A program made the position numbers and the translations under genes. The notes under the pieces are model-generated. The model searched no databases. It worked only from the letters and a program-made list of their open reading frames with translations, and was not told the origin of the DNA. A DNA stretch of 64,000 nt, taken from contig JADJOY010000010.1 of NCBI GenBank assembly GCA_016713535.1, positions 124,001 through 188,000 on the forward strand. Direction: 5' to 3'. The DNA comes from Deltaproteobacteria bacterium. Its GTDB lineage: Bacteria; JADJOY01. How positions within the stretch are numbered: position 1 is the stretch's first letter; every line of letters begins with the position of its first letter. This document shows positions 1 through 11,813 of this stretch, in pieces.

Positions 1-440
1 ATGCCGCAGCGCTCGGCGAGGCGTTTGGCCTCGACCTTGTCGCCGAGAAGGCGCATGGCGCTGACGGGCGGACCGATGAACACGAGCCCCATGCGCGCGC
101 ACAGCTCCGCGAACGCCACCTGCTCGGCGACGAACCCCCACCCAACCCACACCGCCTCCGCGCGCGTCTCGCCGAGCGCGTGCTCGAGCGTGGCGAGGTC
201 GAAGTAGCGGCTCTTCCACTGCCCATCCTTCGGATCGAGGAAGCTCGACGGGCCGAGGTCGAAGCGCTCGTCGGCCTCGCGAACGAAGCGCGCCCCTTGA
301 TCGACCGACGTGTGGAGCGCCACCGTGACGAGACGCCGTGCGGGCGGCGACCCGTGCGATAGCTCGCGCGCGGCGTGAATGAAGCGCATCGCCGGCTCGC
401 CGCGGTCGACGATGGCGATACGCGTGAACTCGTGGACCAT
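1..440 (-). CDS. Biotin carboxylase N-terminus of an acyl-CoA carboxylase (partial)
   Basis: The protein starts at the ATG at 440 and runs off the window edge after 146 residues. The N-terminus contains RIAIVDRGEPAMRFIHAARE, the typical opening of the biotin-carboxylase fold. Further on, GWGFVAEQVAFAELCARMG and VFIGPPVSAMRLLGDKVEAK match the conserved region before the ATP-grasp domain. Family knowledge: this enzyme carboxylates biotin with ATP and bicarbonate to make malonyl- or methylmalonyl-CoA. It lies 43 bp after the polyketide/lipid synthase stop on the same strand, so I infer that it supplies the synthase with extender units. Whether it is a stand-alone subunit or the large fused BC-BCCP-CT type cannot be told from this fragment. 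Confidence 0.85.
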   Translation of the reverse strand, partial: MVHEFTRIAIVDRGEPAMRFIHAARELSHGSPPARRLVTVALHTSVDQGARFVREADERFDLGPSSFLDPKDGQWKSRYFDLATLEHALGETRAEAVWVGWGFVAEQVAFAELCARMGLVFIGPPVSAMRLLGDKVEAKRLAERCG

Positions 441-483
441 GGTCCCTCTCCCCATCCGGAGCGCCGGTGACGGCGCTCGGCGG

Positions 484-3400
484 TCACGCCATCGCAGCGC
501 GCAGCGGTGCCAGCGACTCCTCGTCGACCGGGTCGGGCAGCTCGATCGTGCGGTAACCCCGCAAGGTGACGAGCGTCCGTCCGGCGCCGTCGATCACGTA
601 GGCGTCGATGCCGCCGGCGCGCGCCAGGGTGGCCGCGCGCACCTCGCCAGTCGGCTCGGCGGCGCTCGGGTACACGGTCAACGACTCGATCGCGTGCGGC
701 AGCGCCATGCGCCCCTGTGTGCCGAGCTGCCACACGCCGGCGGTCTGAAAGCACAGCTCGACGAGCCGTGGAGCCGCGAACAGCGGCTGGCTCGGTGGCT
801 CGTGATTGGCGGGCAGATCGGTCGCTAGCCGCGCCACGGCGCCGTTCCCGCCGCGCCAGACCTGCTCGAGCACCCGATACGCGGGACCGTGGAAATAGAC
901 CCGGTAGACGTCGCTCGCCGTGACGCTCGCCCGCTCGGCATCGGGTCCGGGCGGCTCGGACACGCGCGACGCCCGCGGCGCGCTCTTCGAGAGCCTGAGC
1001 CGCGCGGCGAAGTGGGTGGTCGGCTGCGCGCCGACCTGTCCCATCACCGCTCGTGAGGCCACCAACCGGGCATCGGCGAGGAGCTCGTTGCCGTCGCGGC
1101 GGAACTGCGCCACCAACCGCAGGGTGCGCGGCTCGTGGCGATAGAACTTGATCGGCGCGAGGAAGCGCACGTCCTCGACCGCGGCCACGTGCCAGCCGGG
1201 CAGCACCAGGCGCGCGAGCTCGACGAAGCCCTCGATCCCCATCACGCCCGGCAGTACCGGCGTGCCGTCGATCTGGTGATCGTGCAGGAAGGGCTGGGCG
1301 CGGGGATCGAGCGTGACGTCCGCGGCGAGCCCTTCGTGGAGGCGCATGCCGACCACCGAGCCGACCATCGGTCCGGCGTCCCGCGTGACGATCTTCGCCA
1401 CGTCGAGCCCGCCTTGCTCGTCCCACTCCTCGACCAGCACCCCGAGCCGCTGTCCGATCACGAGCTCGCCGCGCGTGGCGCCGCCGGTGAGCTCCCGGCG
1501 GATGATGGGGATCCCCGCCAGCGCCGGCAGCATGTCGATGCCGGCGGCCTCCATCATCTTGGGGATCGAGCCGCGGCTCGCCATGCCGATGCCGCTCCAC
1601 GCCGTCCAGTCGATGACGATCGCGCGGGTCTCCGGACGGTGGATCCGGAGATTCGAGGTGAGCTTGCAGAGAAGGTCGTTGGCGGCGGCGTAGTCGGCCT
1701 GCCCGCCGTTGCCGAAGCGACCGGCCACCGAGCTGAACGCCACGGTCGCGCCGATCGGGGTGTCACCGAGCGCCTTCATCAGGTTGAACCAACCGTCGCT
1801 CTTGACGTCGAAGATCAGGTCGAACTCGGTGGGTGACTTGTCGGGAAGGAAGCGGCTCACCTCGAGGCCGCCGGCGTGCAGCAGCACGTCGATCCGCCCG
1901 CTGGTGCGCTTCGCCTCCGCGACGGCGGCCTCGACCATCGCCGCGTCCCGCAGATCGACGCGGTGATAGTGGGCGCGGCCACCCGCGCTCTCGACGGCGC
2001 GGATCGCCGCGAGCGCCGCCAAGGCGCGCTCGATCCCCGCCAGCTCCTTCTCCACCAGCGCCGGCGTGGCGCGCTCGCCGCGTGCCTTGATTCGCTCGAA
2101 GAGGTCGCGCTTCAACCCCTCCTTGTCGGAGGTGAATCGGGTCAGATCGGGATTGCTCGGATCCGGCGCGGCGACCAGGTCGAGGAGGTGGAAGGTGCCT
2201 CCCGAGGCCGCGGCGAGATCCGCGACGATCGCCGACGTGATGCCCCCCGCGGCGCCGGTGACCAGGAACACCGACTCGCGGTTCAGCTCGAGGCCGTTGG
2301 CGCCGTTGGTCGCCGGTCGCTCCTCGAGCGCCACGCCGAAACGCAGGTCGTCGCACCAGCCGACCTCGACGATGCCCGGGTCGAAGAGGGTCTCGTCGAC
2401 GAGGCGCTGCGCCACCTCCGAGGGCCGTGCCGCGTCCTCGAAGTCGACGGCCTTGACGAGCGCGGCGGGTCGCTCGCGCTTGACGGTCTTGGTGAAACCG
2501 GTGACCGCGCCACCGAGTGGATGCAACGCGCCGATCTCGTCGTAACCGTGGTGCCCACCCAGGCGGGTCGCCGCGACGAGGAAGGTGCCAGGGCTGGCGA
2601 GCACCTCGTAGAGCTTGCGGATCGTGGTGTAGAGGAGCTTGACCCGGAGCGCGAGGGCCGCGCGCCACGCCGCGAGATCGAAGCTCGCGAGGTCTCCTTC
2701 CGGATCGAGCGCGGGGAGCCAGTAGACGCCGCCGATCGGACCCGCTGCGAGCGCTTCGTCGAGCGTGCGCTCGAGCCCCACCGTCGTCGACGCCGGGTCC
2801 AGCTGCAGCACGCGAACGCCACGCTTCTTGAGCTGCCGGACCAGCGCCTTCGCGACACCACTCGCGTCGGGCATGACCACCACGCGCTGCTCGTCGCCGA
2901 GGACGACGTGGGTCGGCTTGGTGAGCGCGAGCGCAGGTCGCAGCACGGCGACCGGCACGCGCCGGGGAATGGCGTTCGCGGCGTCGAGGTCGCACAGGAA
3001 TGCACCGGCCGCTCCAGCCGCAGCCGGGGCCTCGGATGGCCCCGGGGTCGCGGGAGGCGGCGGCGCGCTCGGTTGCGTCGAGACCAGGTCGGGACGGCGA
3101 TCCTTCACGAACCCGATCACGTGACCGAGCGTCGGGAAGTCGCGCAGCTTGAGCGTCTCCTCGCGCGGGATCGCGAACGTCTCGCGCACCGTCGCGAAGA
3201 GCTCCGCCTGCTTCACCGTGTCGATCCCGAGGTCGGCCTCCAGGTCGAGGTCGAGATCGAGCATGTCGCGCGGATAGCCGGTCTTCTCCGCGAACAGCGT
3301 CAGCACCTGCTCGGCGACCGGATCGGCGGCGGCGACCGCCGCAGCCGGTGGTGTCGAGACCAGCTCGGGACGGCGATCCTTCACGAACCCGACCACGTGG

Positions 3401-6400
3401 CCGAGCGTCGGGAAGTCGCGCAGCTTGAGCTTCTCGTCGCGCGGGATCGCGAACGTCTCGCGCACCGTCGCGAACAGCTCCGCCTGTTTCACCGTGTCGA
3501 TCCCCAGGTCCGCCTCCAGGTCGAGCTCCGGATCGAGCATGTCGCGCGGATAGCCGGTCTTCTCCGCGAACAGCGTCAGCACCTGCTCGGCGACCGGATC
3601 GGCGGCGGCGACCGCCGCGGGCACGCCGGGAGCCAACGACGCCGAGCCCACCGGCGGCGACGCGACCGCCGCGGCCGCGGCGACCGGCGCCGCCGGTGGT
3701 GTCGAGACCAGATCGGGCCGGCGATCCTTCACGAACCGACCACGTGACCGAGCGTCGGGAAGTCGCGCAGCCTGAGCTTCTCCTCGCGCGGGATCGCGAA
3801 GGTCTCGCGCACCGTCGCGAAGAGCTCCGCCTGTTTCACCGTGTCGATCCCGAAGTCGGCCTCCAGGTCGAGGTCGAGATCGAGCATGTCGCGCGGGTAG
3901 CCGGTCTTCTCCGCGAACAGCGTCAGCACCTGCTCGGCGACCGGATCGGCGGCGGCGACCGCCGCGGGCACGCCGGGAGCCAACGACGCCGAGCCCACCG
4001 GCGGCGACGCGACCGCCGCGGCCGCGGCGACCGGCGCCGCCGGTGGTGTCGAGACCAGATCGGGCCGGCGATCCTTCACGAACCCGATCACGTGACCGAG
4101 CGTCGGGAAGTCGCGCAGCTTGAGCTTCTCCTCGCGCGGGATCGCGAAGGTCTCGCGCACCGTCGCGAAGAGCTCCGCCTGCTTCACCGTGTCGATCCCG
4201 AGATCGGCCTCCAGGTCGAGGTCGAGATCGAGCATGTCGCGCGGATAGCCGGTCTTCGCCGCGAACAGCGTCAGCACCTGCTCGCCGACCGGATCGGCGG
4301 CGGCGCCCGCCACGGGCACGCCGGGAGCCAACGACGCCGAGCCCACCGGCGGCGACGCGACCGCCGCGGCCGCGGCGACCGGCGCCGCCGGTGGTGTCGA
4401 GACCAGATCGGGACGGCGATCCTTCACGAACCCGACCACGTGGCCGAGCGTCGGGAAGTCGCGCAGCTTGAGCTTCTCCTCGCGCGGGATCGCGAACGTC
4501 TCGCGCACCGTCGCGAAGAGCTCCGCCTGCTTCACCGTGTCGATCCCGAGGTCGGCCTCCAGGTCGAGGTCTTCGGCGAGCATGTCGCGCGGATAGCCGG
4601 TCTTCTCCGCGAACAGCGTCAGTACCTGCTCCTTCACCGCATCCGCTGCCGGGGCCGGCGGCGCGGCCGGAGGGGCCGCGACCGGAGCAACCGCCGGCGC
4701 CGTGGGGCGGCGCGCTTCCGTGGCGCGTGCCTCCGCCGCCGCGTCGACCACGCGCAGCGTGCGCTTCACCACCTCGAGCTCGGCTCCGGCCTGGCCGGCG
4801 ATCTGGTCGAGCCACGCGCTGAACGCCGCGGGATCGGCGATGCGGTAGCGATACCCGAGCTGATCCGGGCTCGGCCGGGAGCCGTCGGGGGTGGCCACCC
4901 ATCGGCACAGCGTCATGCTGATCTGCGAGCCGAAGCCAGCGCCGAGACGGAGCGCGTACCGCACCGGGTACATGCCGCCCTTGGACAGGTTGAGGCGGCC
5001 GAGCTCGGGGTCCGCCTCCTTGAAATTGGCGACAGGCGGGATGAGGCCGGTCTCGAGGGCCTTGATCGCCACCACGTCCTCGATGCCCACGCCCATGGCG
5101 TGACCGGTGAACCCCTTGGTGTTGGCGATCACGATCCGGTCGGCCGCGGCGCCGAACACCTGCCGCAGCGCGCGTACCTCGGCCGCGGCGCTCCCACCCC
5201 GCGCCGGGGTGTACGTCTCGTGCGACACGAACACGGTGTGCGCCGCGATTTCGTCGCGGCGGATACCGTGGCGACGCTCCGCGGTGCTCACCAGCGACTC
5301 CATGACGGCGGCGACGTGCTCGACGTCGATGCGCGTGCCGTGGAAGGCGCTGTTCGCGGTGACGGCCTCGAGCACCTCGCAGATCGGCCTGAGCCCACGG
5401 GCCCGGACGGCGTCGGGGTGCTCGACCACGAACGCGGCGGCACCCATGCCGAGGATCATCCCGTGGCGGCGGCGGTCGAACGGCACTGCCGCCTCCTCGA
5501 CCACGTCGTCGGTCGCGGCCGCGCCGGACGCGAGGAAGCCGGAGCCGATCCATTCGAGGAGGTTGTCGCTGGTGACGTCGTCACCCGCGACCACGATCAC
5601 GCGCCTCGCGCGCCCCTCGCGGATCCAGTCTTCCGCCACCGCGACCGCCTGCGTGGTGCTCGCGCACGCCGCGTTGACGTGTGTGTTCGGGCCGCGCGCG
5701 CCGATCAGCTCCGCGAACTGGGAGTGGCCCATGGCCAGGATGCGGAACAGGAAGCGGCGGTCGAACGTGTAGGGATCCTTCTCGATGGCGCGTGCGATCT
5801 CGTGGATCTGCTCGTCGAGATCGACCAGGAGCCTGAGCGCGCTGGGGGTCGTCTCGTCGACCCGCGCTCGCAGCCGCTCGAGCAACGCGAGCTTCTCGTG
5901 GCGGAGGTGGTCGGCGTGGAAGCGGCCGAGGTCCGCCGCGAACGAGTCGAGCCCAGGGAACGCCGAGGCGAACACCACCGCCGTGTCGTCGCGCAGCGCC
6001 TCCGGCAGCATCCAGCGATCCGGCAGGCGCGTCCCCTTGCTGGTCGTCTTGTAGCGCCGCACCAGCGGAATGCCCGCGTCACGCAGCGCATCGAGGCCCG
6101 CGCCGATCGCGAGGCGTGTGACGACGTCGAGAGCGGGAAGACGCTCGAGGGCGACGCCGAACTCGTCGGCGAGGTCGAACTGGCCGGCGCGTCCGGCGAG
6201 CTTGATCACGTCGCCCGGGCTGTCGATGGTCTCGAAGCTCGCGGCCCCATCGGCCTTCTTGGCGAGGCGCGTGATGTGCTTGTCGAGGATCGCGCGCCGG
6301 AAGCGCGTGGGGATGAGGTCGATGAACTGCTGGCCGTGCAGGATCCGGCCGAGGTTGGCGTCGTCGAAGACCCGCTCGGTTCCCGGTAACCCGAGCGCCG

Positions 6401-9400
6401 CGCCGGTGATCACCACCGGCGCGAGGGCCGCCGCCGGAAGCGTCGTGGGCGTGCCGGCGCCACCGCGATACACCTGCCAGCCGCGCTCGAGCACGTCGGC
6501 GAACATGCGGCCGAGGTCTTCGAGGCTCGCGGGGTCGCGAGGCGCAGGCGAATCCCATGCGAGCGCGGGACGAGCTGCGGGCGGAGCCAGGACGGGCTGC
6601 GGCGAGCGTGGCTCGGCGGGCGCCCGGTCGAGGATCTCGCCAGCGGCGCGCACGCCGGCGCCGAGACCCGCGGCGTAGAGCCCGCACAGCGCCTGACTGA
6701 ACGACACCCGATCCCCGACCTTGGGATGATTCGTGTGCAGCGCGACCACGCCGGGCTGACCGCCGAACACGTCGTCGACGAACCCGGCCAGCGCACGCTT
6801 GGGTCCGACCTCGACGAACAGCCGCACTCCGGATGCGTAGAGCGTCCGCAGCCCCGCCACGAACTGCACCGGCGACGCGACCTGGCGCGCCAGGAGGTCG
6901 AGCATCCGCTCGCGTGCGTCCGGTCCGGTCGGATAGAAGCCGCCGTCGACGTTCGCAACCACCGGGATGCGCGGCGGAGAGAGCCTGAGACGCTCGAGCG
7001 TGCGGCGCAGCGGCTCGCTGGCGGGCGCCACGATCTCGGTGTGGAACGCGTGGCTCACGTTGAGCGGCACCGCGCCGAAGCCGGCGTCGCGGAAGCGCTC
7101 GATCGCCTCGGCCACCGCCGCGCTCGCGCCACCGATCACCGCCTGCTGGTTGCTGTTGAGGTTGGCGATCACCACGTAGCCGTCGATCGAAGACAGGATC
7201 CGCTCGACGTCCTTGAGCGGCGCCATGACCGCAGCCATCCGGCCGTTGTCCGCGACCGAGACGTTGGTCATCTCCCGGCCACGCGCGCTCACGGCCTCCA
7301 GCGCGTCTGCGAACGGCAGGGCGCCCGCCGCCACCAGCGCGGCGTATTCGCCCAGACTGTGCCCCATCACGACGTCGGGAACGACACCGTACGCGGCGAG
7401 GAGCCTCGTGAGGGCGGTGTCGACGGCCAATACGGCGGGCTGGGTGATGGCCGTCTGCCGGAGATGCTCCTCCGCCTGCGCCACGGCGCTCGCTTCCGTC
7501 GCGTCGACGAACACGTAATCGGTGAGGGGCTTGCCGAGCAGCGGCGCCATGACCCGATCGGCCTCGGCGAAGACCTCCTTCACCACGGGCTCGGTGGCGG
7601 CCAGATCCTTCAGCATGTTCACGTACTGAGAGCCCTGACCGGTGTAGAGGAACGCGACCTTCGGCGCGGCTCCCTCGCCCAGGAACAGCCCCTGGCCGCG
7701 CAGCGCTTTCCACGCGACCGGGTTGTCGCCGGCGAGCGCCTTCTTGGCGCGATCGACCTTGGCGGCGAGCTCCGCGGCGTCGCCATGGTCGATGGCGAGG
7801 CGCACCGGTGCACGCAGGTCCGACTCGGCGGGCGGCGCGAACGCGGGGGCGCGTCCGGCGGCGGCCGCGGCGCCGATCGAGGTGAGCCGCGCGAGCAGGT
7901 CGGACCGCGACGCGGCGCTGACGACGAGAGCGCCGCGTAGCGGCGCCTTGAGCGCCGACGAGGCCGAGGCGCGCGTCTCGGCGACGAGCGCGTCCGGGAC
8001 GTCGATCGTTCCCCGATCGCGCCCTCCGCTCAGGCGGCCCGGCACGAACTCCTCGAGCACGAGGTGGAAGTTCGTGCCGCCGAAGCCGAAGGCGCTGAGT
8101 CCCGCGCGGCGCACGCCGCACGCGGGCTCGTCCCACGGCCTGAGCTCGCGGTTGACGGCGAACGGCGAGTGCTCGAAGTCGATGTCGGGGTTGGGGCGTT
8201 CGAAATTGATGCTGGGCGGCAGCACCTTGTCGCGCAACGCCATCACCACCTTGAGCAGGCCAGCCGCGCCGGCGGCCGCCTTGAGGTGACCGATGTTCGA
8301 CTTGACGGAGCCGAGCGCGATCGAGCCGCGTGCCACCGGGCTCGCCCCGAAGACCTCGGTGAGGCTCTGGGTCTCGACGACGTCGCCGACCCGCGTGGAC
8401 GTGCCGTGCCCTTCGACGAGGGTCGCGGTGGCGGGCGACAGCGCCGCGTTCTCCCACGCGCGCGTGATGGCGAGCTTCTGGCCCACGGGGTTGGGCGCGG
8501 TGATCCCCTTGCCCTTCCCGTCGCTCGACCCGCCGACGCCGCGGATGACGGCGTGGACACGGTCGCCGTCGCGCTCCGCGTCCGCGAGACGCTTGAGGAG
8601 GAACACGGCCGCGCCTTCCCCCATCACGAAGCCGTCGGCGCCCGCCGCGTAGGGACGCGTGCCGGTGGCCGAGAGCGCGCCGATCTTGGAGAACTTCACG
8701 TAGGCGCTCGGCCCCATGTTGCGATCGATGCCGCCGGCGATGGCGGTGTCGAAGTCGCGCTCGTCGAGCCCTTCGATCGCGGCGCCGATCGCCGCCATGG
8801 CGGACGCGCAAGCCGCGTCGACGACGAAGTTCGGCCCCCGGAAGTTGAAGAGGTTCGCGACGCGGCCCGCGATGCAGTTCGAGAGCTCACCGGGCATGGT
8901 GTCCTCGGTGATGTCCGGCAGACGGGCACGCATGGAGCGTTGAAGCTCGGCGGTGATCGCGGCGCGCAGCTCGAGCGGCAGCGTGCCGAAGCTCGGCGCG
9001 CTCGCCAGGCTCTCGGCGTACTCCGGGAAGAACACGCGGAGCGCCGTCAGGTAGTGCCTCTCGCCCGCCATCGCGTTGCCGAGGATCACGGCGGTCCGAT
9101 CGAGGTCGAGCTTGCGACCCGGATAGCCGAAGTCCGCGAGCGCCTCGCGCACGCAGGCGACCGCCCATTTCTGGCCGTCGTCCATCGCCTCCGAGACCGC
9201 CGGAAGGATCCGCATCCCCCACGCGAGGGGATCCCAGCGCCAATCGCGGACCCATCCACCGAGCTTCGAGTAGGACTTCTCGGGCGCCTTGGGATCGGGG
9301 TCGAAGTAGAGGCGTGGATCCCAGCGGTCGGGCGTCACGTCGGAGATGCTGTAGCGCCCGGCCTGGACGTTGTTCCAGAAGGCGTTGGCGTCGGGCGCGT

Positions 9401-9458
9401 CCGGGAGGATCGCGCCCACGCCCACGATGGCGATAGCACGGTGTGCGGTGGCTTCCAT
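484..9458 (-). CDS. Iterative type I PKS / secondary-lipid synthase, KS-AT-KS2-ACP x5-KR-DH, split by a 1-nt deletion
   Basis: With one base restored near 3737 this is a single protein of about 2,991 residues. Order: KS1 (DAACASA active Cys near residue 215, [21 protein letters not shown]); AT (GHSLGEYAA near 697, HAFH); a divergent second KS (NAACAST near 1263, [19 protein letters not shown]); five ACPs with a 348-bp period; KR ([22 protein letters not shown]); DH ([13 protein letters not shown] and a C-terminal [14 protein letters not shown] half). The deletion is in the end of ACP3, where the other copies read gaacccgacc and this one gaaccgacc. All five ACPs read GIDTVKQAE, with Thr at the phosphopantetheine site. 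The architecture resembles PfaA-like secondary lipid synthases. It starts 19 bp after the acyl-CoA dehydrogenase stop. The product is unknown: a polyunsaturated or polyketide lipid is inferred. Confidence 0.9.
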
Positions 9459-9477
9459 CGAATCCTCGTCGCCGGCT

Positions 9478-11142
9478 TCAGGCCGGCTCGGCGCGGCCGT
9501 AGACGACGTCGGCCACGCGGTCCATGTCCGCGACCATTCCGAGCTGCGCGCGGTGGATGGCCGCGATGCCGGCGGCGCTCTCGAACGACGCGATGTCGCG
9601 CTCCGCCAGGCCGTCGGCGCCCACCACCCAGCGCAACCCTTCGGTGGCCACCTCGAGCGCGGCCTCGCGCGCGAACACCCGGCTCAGCGCGGCGAGCGCC
9701 GGGGCGTCGAAGCGCACGTCGGTCTTCGGATGCGCGGTACCCGCGGCGGCGCGAGCCGCGCGGCGAGCCAGGCTCGCCGCGCCTTCGGCCTTGGCGATCA
9801 GCGCGCCGAGCCTGAAGAGCACGTGCTGGTGACGCGTGAGCCGGCCCGCGCGGGCACGCTCCAGCACCTCGGCGAGCGCATGGCTCGCGAGCGCCGCGAT
9901 GTCGGCCCCGAGGCCCGGCCGCTCGGCATGAAGCGATTCGAGCCGCTTCGCCTCGTCATGGTAGTGGGCGCCGCGGGTCTTGAGGTGAAGCTGCCAGCGG
10001 TCGCGGCTGATGGTCATCTCCATGATCTCCGAGGTGCCTTCGTAGATCGTGGTGATGCGGACGTCGCGCTTGATCTTCTCGACCAGGTACTCCCTCGTGT
10101 ACCCGTAACCGCCGAGTGCCTGGATCGCCGCCTCGGCGGCCGCGTTGCCGGACTCGGTCGCGAGCAGCTTGGCGATGGCGCCCTCGGTGTTCAGCATCTC
10201 GGCGCCTTCGTCGATCCGTTCGCCGACCTCCTCCATGTACGAGCGCGCCGCCTCGAGGCGTACCACGTGCGGGACGATCAGCTTGTGGGTGTAGCCCTGC
10301 TTCTCGGAGAGCGGGCCACCCGCCTGGATGCGGGTGGTCGAGTACGGGATGGCGCGGTCGAGAGCGGCCCAGCCGGCGCCCAGCCCGAAGGCAGCCACCA
10401 TCAGCCGCGTGTAGCCGAACACGGCCTGGGCCTGGACGAGGCCGCGTCCCTCGACGCCCCCGACCACCCGATCGGCGTCGACGTGGACGTCGTCGAGGGT
10501 GAGGGCCGCCGTGTTGCTCGCGCGGATGCCGTGCTTGTCCTCGGGCTTGCCCTTGGCGAAGCCGGGCGCGTCCCGGTCGACGACGAACCAGGTCGGCCCG
10601 CCGGGCGCATTGGCGAGCACGGTGTAGAGGTCGGCGACACCGCCGTTCGAGATCCACTGCTTCGCGCCGTTGATGCGGTACGCGACGACCTCGCCGCCCT
10701 CCTCCACCGGCGTCGCGGTGGTGCGCAGCGAGCCCAGGTCGCTGCCCGCCTCGGGCTCCGTCGCGCCGTAGGCGAACAGGATCCCTTCCTCGGCGATGCG
10801 GCCGATGTAGAGCTTCTTCTGCTCGGGCGTGCCGCCCACCGAGATCGGATCGCTGCCGAGGAAGGTCGCGAGCACGCCCGTCGCGACACCGACGTCGATC
10901 CGGCCCATCTGCTCGCAGATCCGATAGAGGTCGAACGCGCCTCCCCCCATGCCGCCGTACTCCTCGGGGATGAAGAAGAGCTGGATACCGAGCTCGGCGC
11001 CGCACATCTCGCGCACGATCTCCTCGGGGAACTCGTCCCGCGCATCGAGCTCGAGGAGCTTGACCTCGGGCAGACGACGGGTCGCGAACTGGTGCAGCGA
11101 CGCGATCGCAGCGTCGAGCATGTCCTTGTCCAATCCGAGCAT
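9478..11142 (-). CDS. Acyl-CoA dehydrogenase family protein
   Basis: This 554-residue protein has the complete acyl-CoA dehydrogenase fold. The N-terminal helical region contains [16 protein letters not shown] and the middle domain contains the flavin-binding [13 protein letters not shown] and WISNGG. The C-terminal domain contains [13 protein letters not shown] and IYEGTSEIM, the latter carrying the usual catalytic Glu. A further ~170 residues of helical C-terminus make it longer than the ~380-residue housekeeping enzymes and more like VLCAD-type members. The ATG at 11142 is preceded by GGAGG at good spacing. It is the first gene of the operon with the lipid/polyketide synthase and the carboxylase, so I infer that it introduces or tailors unsaturation in the synthase substrate or product, using an ETF-linked electron acceptor. 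Confidence 0.9.
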   Translation of the reverse strand: MLGLDKDMLDAAIASLHQFATRRLPEVKLLELDARDEFPEEIVREMCGAELGIQLFFIPEEYGGMGGGAFDLYRICEQMGRIDVGVATGVLATFLGSDPISVGGTPEQKKLYIGRIAEEGILFAYGATEPEAGSDLGSLRTTATPVEEGGEVVAYRINGAKQWISNGGVADLYTVLANAPGGPTWFVVDRDAPGFAKGKPEDKHGIRASNTAALTLDDVHVDADRVVGGVEGRGLVQAQAVFGYTRLMVAAFGLGAGWAALDRAIPYSTTRIQAGGPLSEKQGYTHKLIVPHVVRLEAARSYMEEVGERIDEGAEMLNTEGAIAKLLATESGNAAAEAAIQALGGYGYTREYLVEKIKRDVRITTIYEGTSEIMEMTISRDRWQLHLKTRGAHYHDEAKRLESLHAERPGLGADIAALASHALAEVLERARAGRLTRHQHVLFRLGALIAKAEGAASLARRAARAAAGTAHPKTDVRFDAPALAALSRVFAREAALEVATEGLRWVVGADGLAERDIASFESAAGIAAIHRAQLGMVADMDRVADVVYGRAEPA

Positions 11143-11716
11143 GGTCGGGCCTCCGAACGAGCACGTCGCGGGTGGGCGCCGACGTGGCGCGCGGTCCGCA
11201 TGCAGTCGTGGTCGCGCCGCGGCGACCCCGGTCGCCGCACGCGGGTGGTTTCGGTCGGTGAGTCGTCGCGCATCTCGACGTGCGCGCGCCTAGGGGATGC
11301 GCGCTACGCGAGATGCGTGCCGCGGCCGCGAGCGTGTCGCGCCGTCGCCTGCGGCCGAGGTCGGGGCGGGTGACGTGGTATCGCGTCCCGCCGCCCGAGG
11401 GGGCACGTCGCGAGGCGCGCACGTCCGCTCCGCCGGCGCGTAGCCGCCGGGGAATGCGCTGAAACCATGAAGGAAGGTCACGCGGGCTCGGATTCGGCGC
11501 GATCACGCGCGCTGTGACCTGGGTCACTCGGCGTGCAGATTCGCACCCTCACGGGGCCGACCCGGCGCGGCCGCGAGGTGGCACGAGCGCGGAGCGAACA
11601 CGTCGGCACCCTGGCCCGCGGCGTGACGGATTGGGCCAGGACGGTGACGATCGGGGCCTCATCGGGTTACCAAGTCGGGACGCTGGCCACCGCGCTCGCC
11701 GCGTCTGAGTTCAGGG
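11143..11716. other. Intergenic stretch upstream of the lipid operon
   Basis: This ~570-bp stretch lies between the terminator of the outer-membrane protein gene and the start of the acyl-CoA dehydrogenase gene. It should hold the promoter of the lipid operon. The only clear signal I see is the CRP/FNR-like palindrome at 11513-11528. Open frames here are short and give low-complexity Arg/Ala-rich peptides, so I call no gene. Confidence 0.6.
11513..11528. promoter_or_regulatory. CRP/FNR-family-like palindrome
   Basis: The site reads TGTGACCTGGGTCACT. This is TGTGA-N6-TCAC, one base short of the CRP consensus TGTGA-N6-TCACA. It lies about 370 bp upstream of the acyl-CoA dehydrogenase start. 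Similar half-sites occur at 21384 and 22128 near respiratory genes. Binding by a CRP/FNR-type regulator is inferred; no regulator gene is in the window. Confidence 0.45.
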
Positions 11717-11760
11717 AAAAAACACCGGGCGGATCCGGATCGAGCCCGGACCTGCCCGGT
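11717..11760 (-). terminator. Rho-independent terminator of the outer-membrane protein gene
   Basis: Read on the minus strand, the arms ACCGGGC and GCCCGGT, with an inner TCCGG/CCGGA pairing, form a strong stem that is followed at once by six T residues (11722-11717). It lies 54 bp after the stop of the gene at 11814. It is one of only two clear intrinsic terminators in the window. Confidence 0.8.
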
Positions 11761-11813
11761 GGCGCCGCGTGACCCCTCCGCCACGCGGCGACTTCGACGG
11801 GAGAAGAAGCCGA

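Noticed and set aside
3729-3745. Programmed ribosomal frameshift in the synthase
   Set aside because: The other ACP copies have the extra C, there is no slippery heptamer, and many unrelated genes in the window carry the same kind of one-base break.
484-5553. A separate 1,689-residue protein on the minus strand
   Set aside because: Its first ~600 residues are an Arg-rich out-of-frame reading of KS2 and the ACPs. Only the part after the frameshift at 3737 is real, and it belongs to the synthase.
3696-6389. 897-residue plus-strand open frame
   Set aside because: It is the mirror of the synthase gene. The translation is Arg/His/Glu-rich low-complexity sequence, while the minus strand shows KS and ACP motifs.
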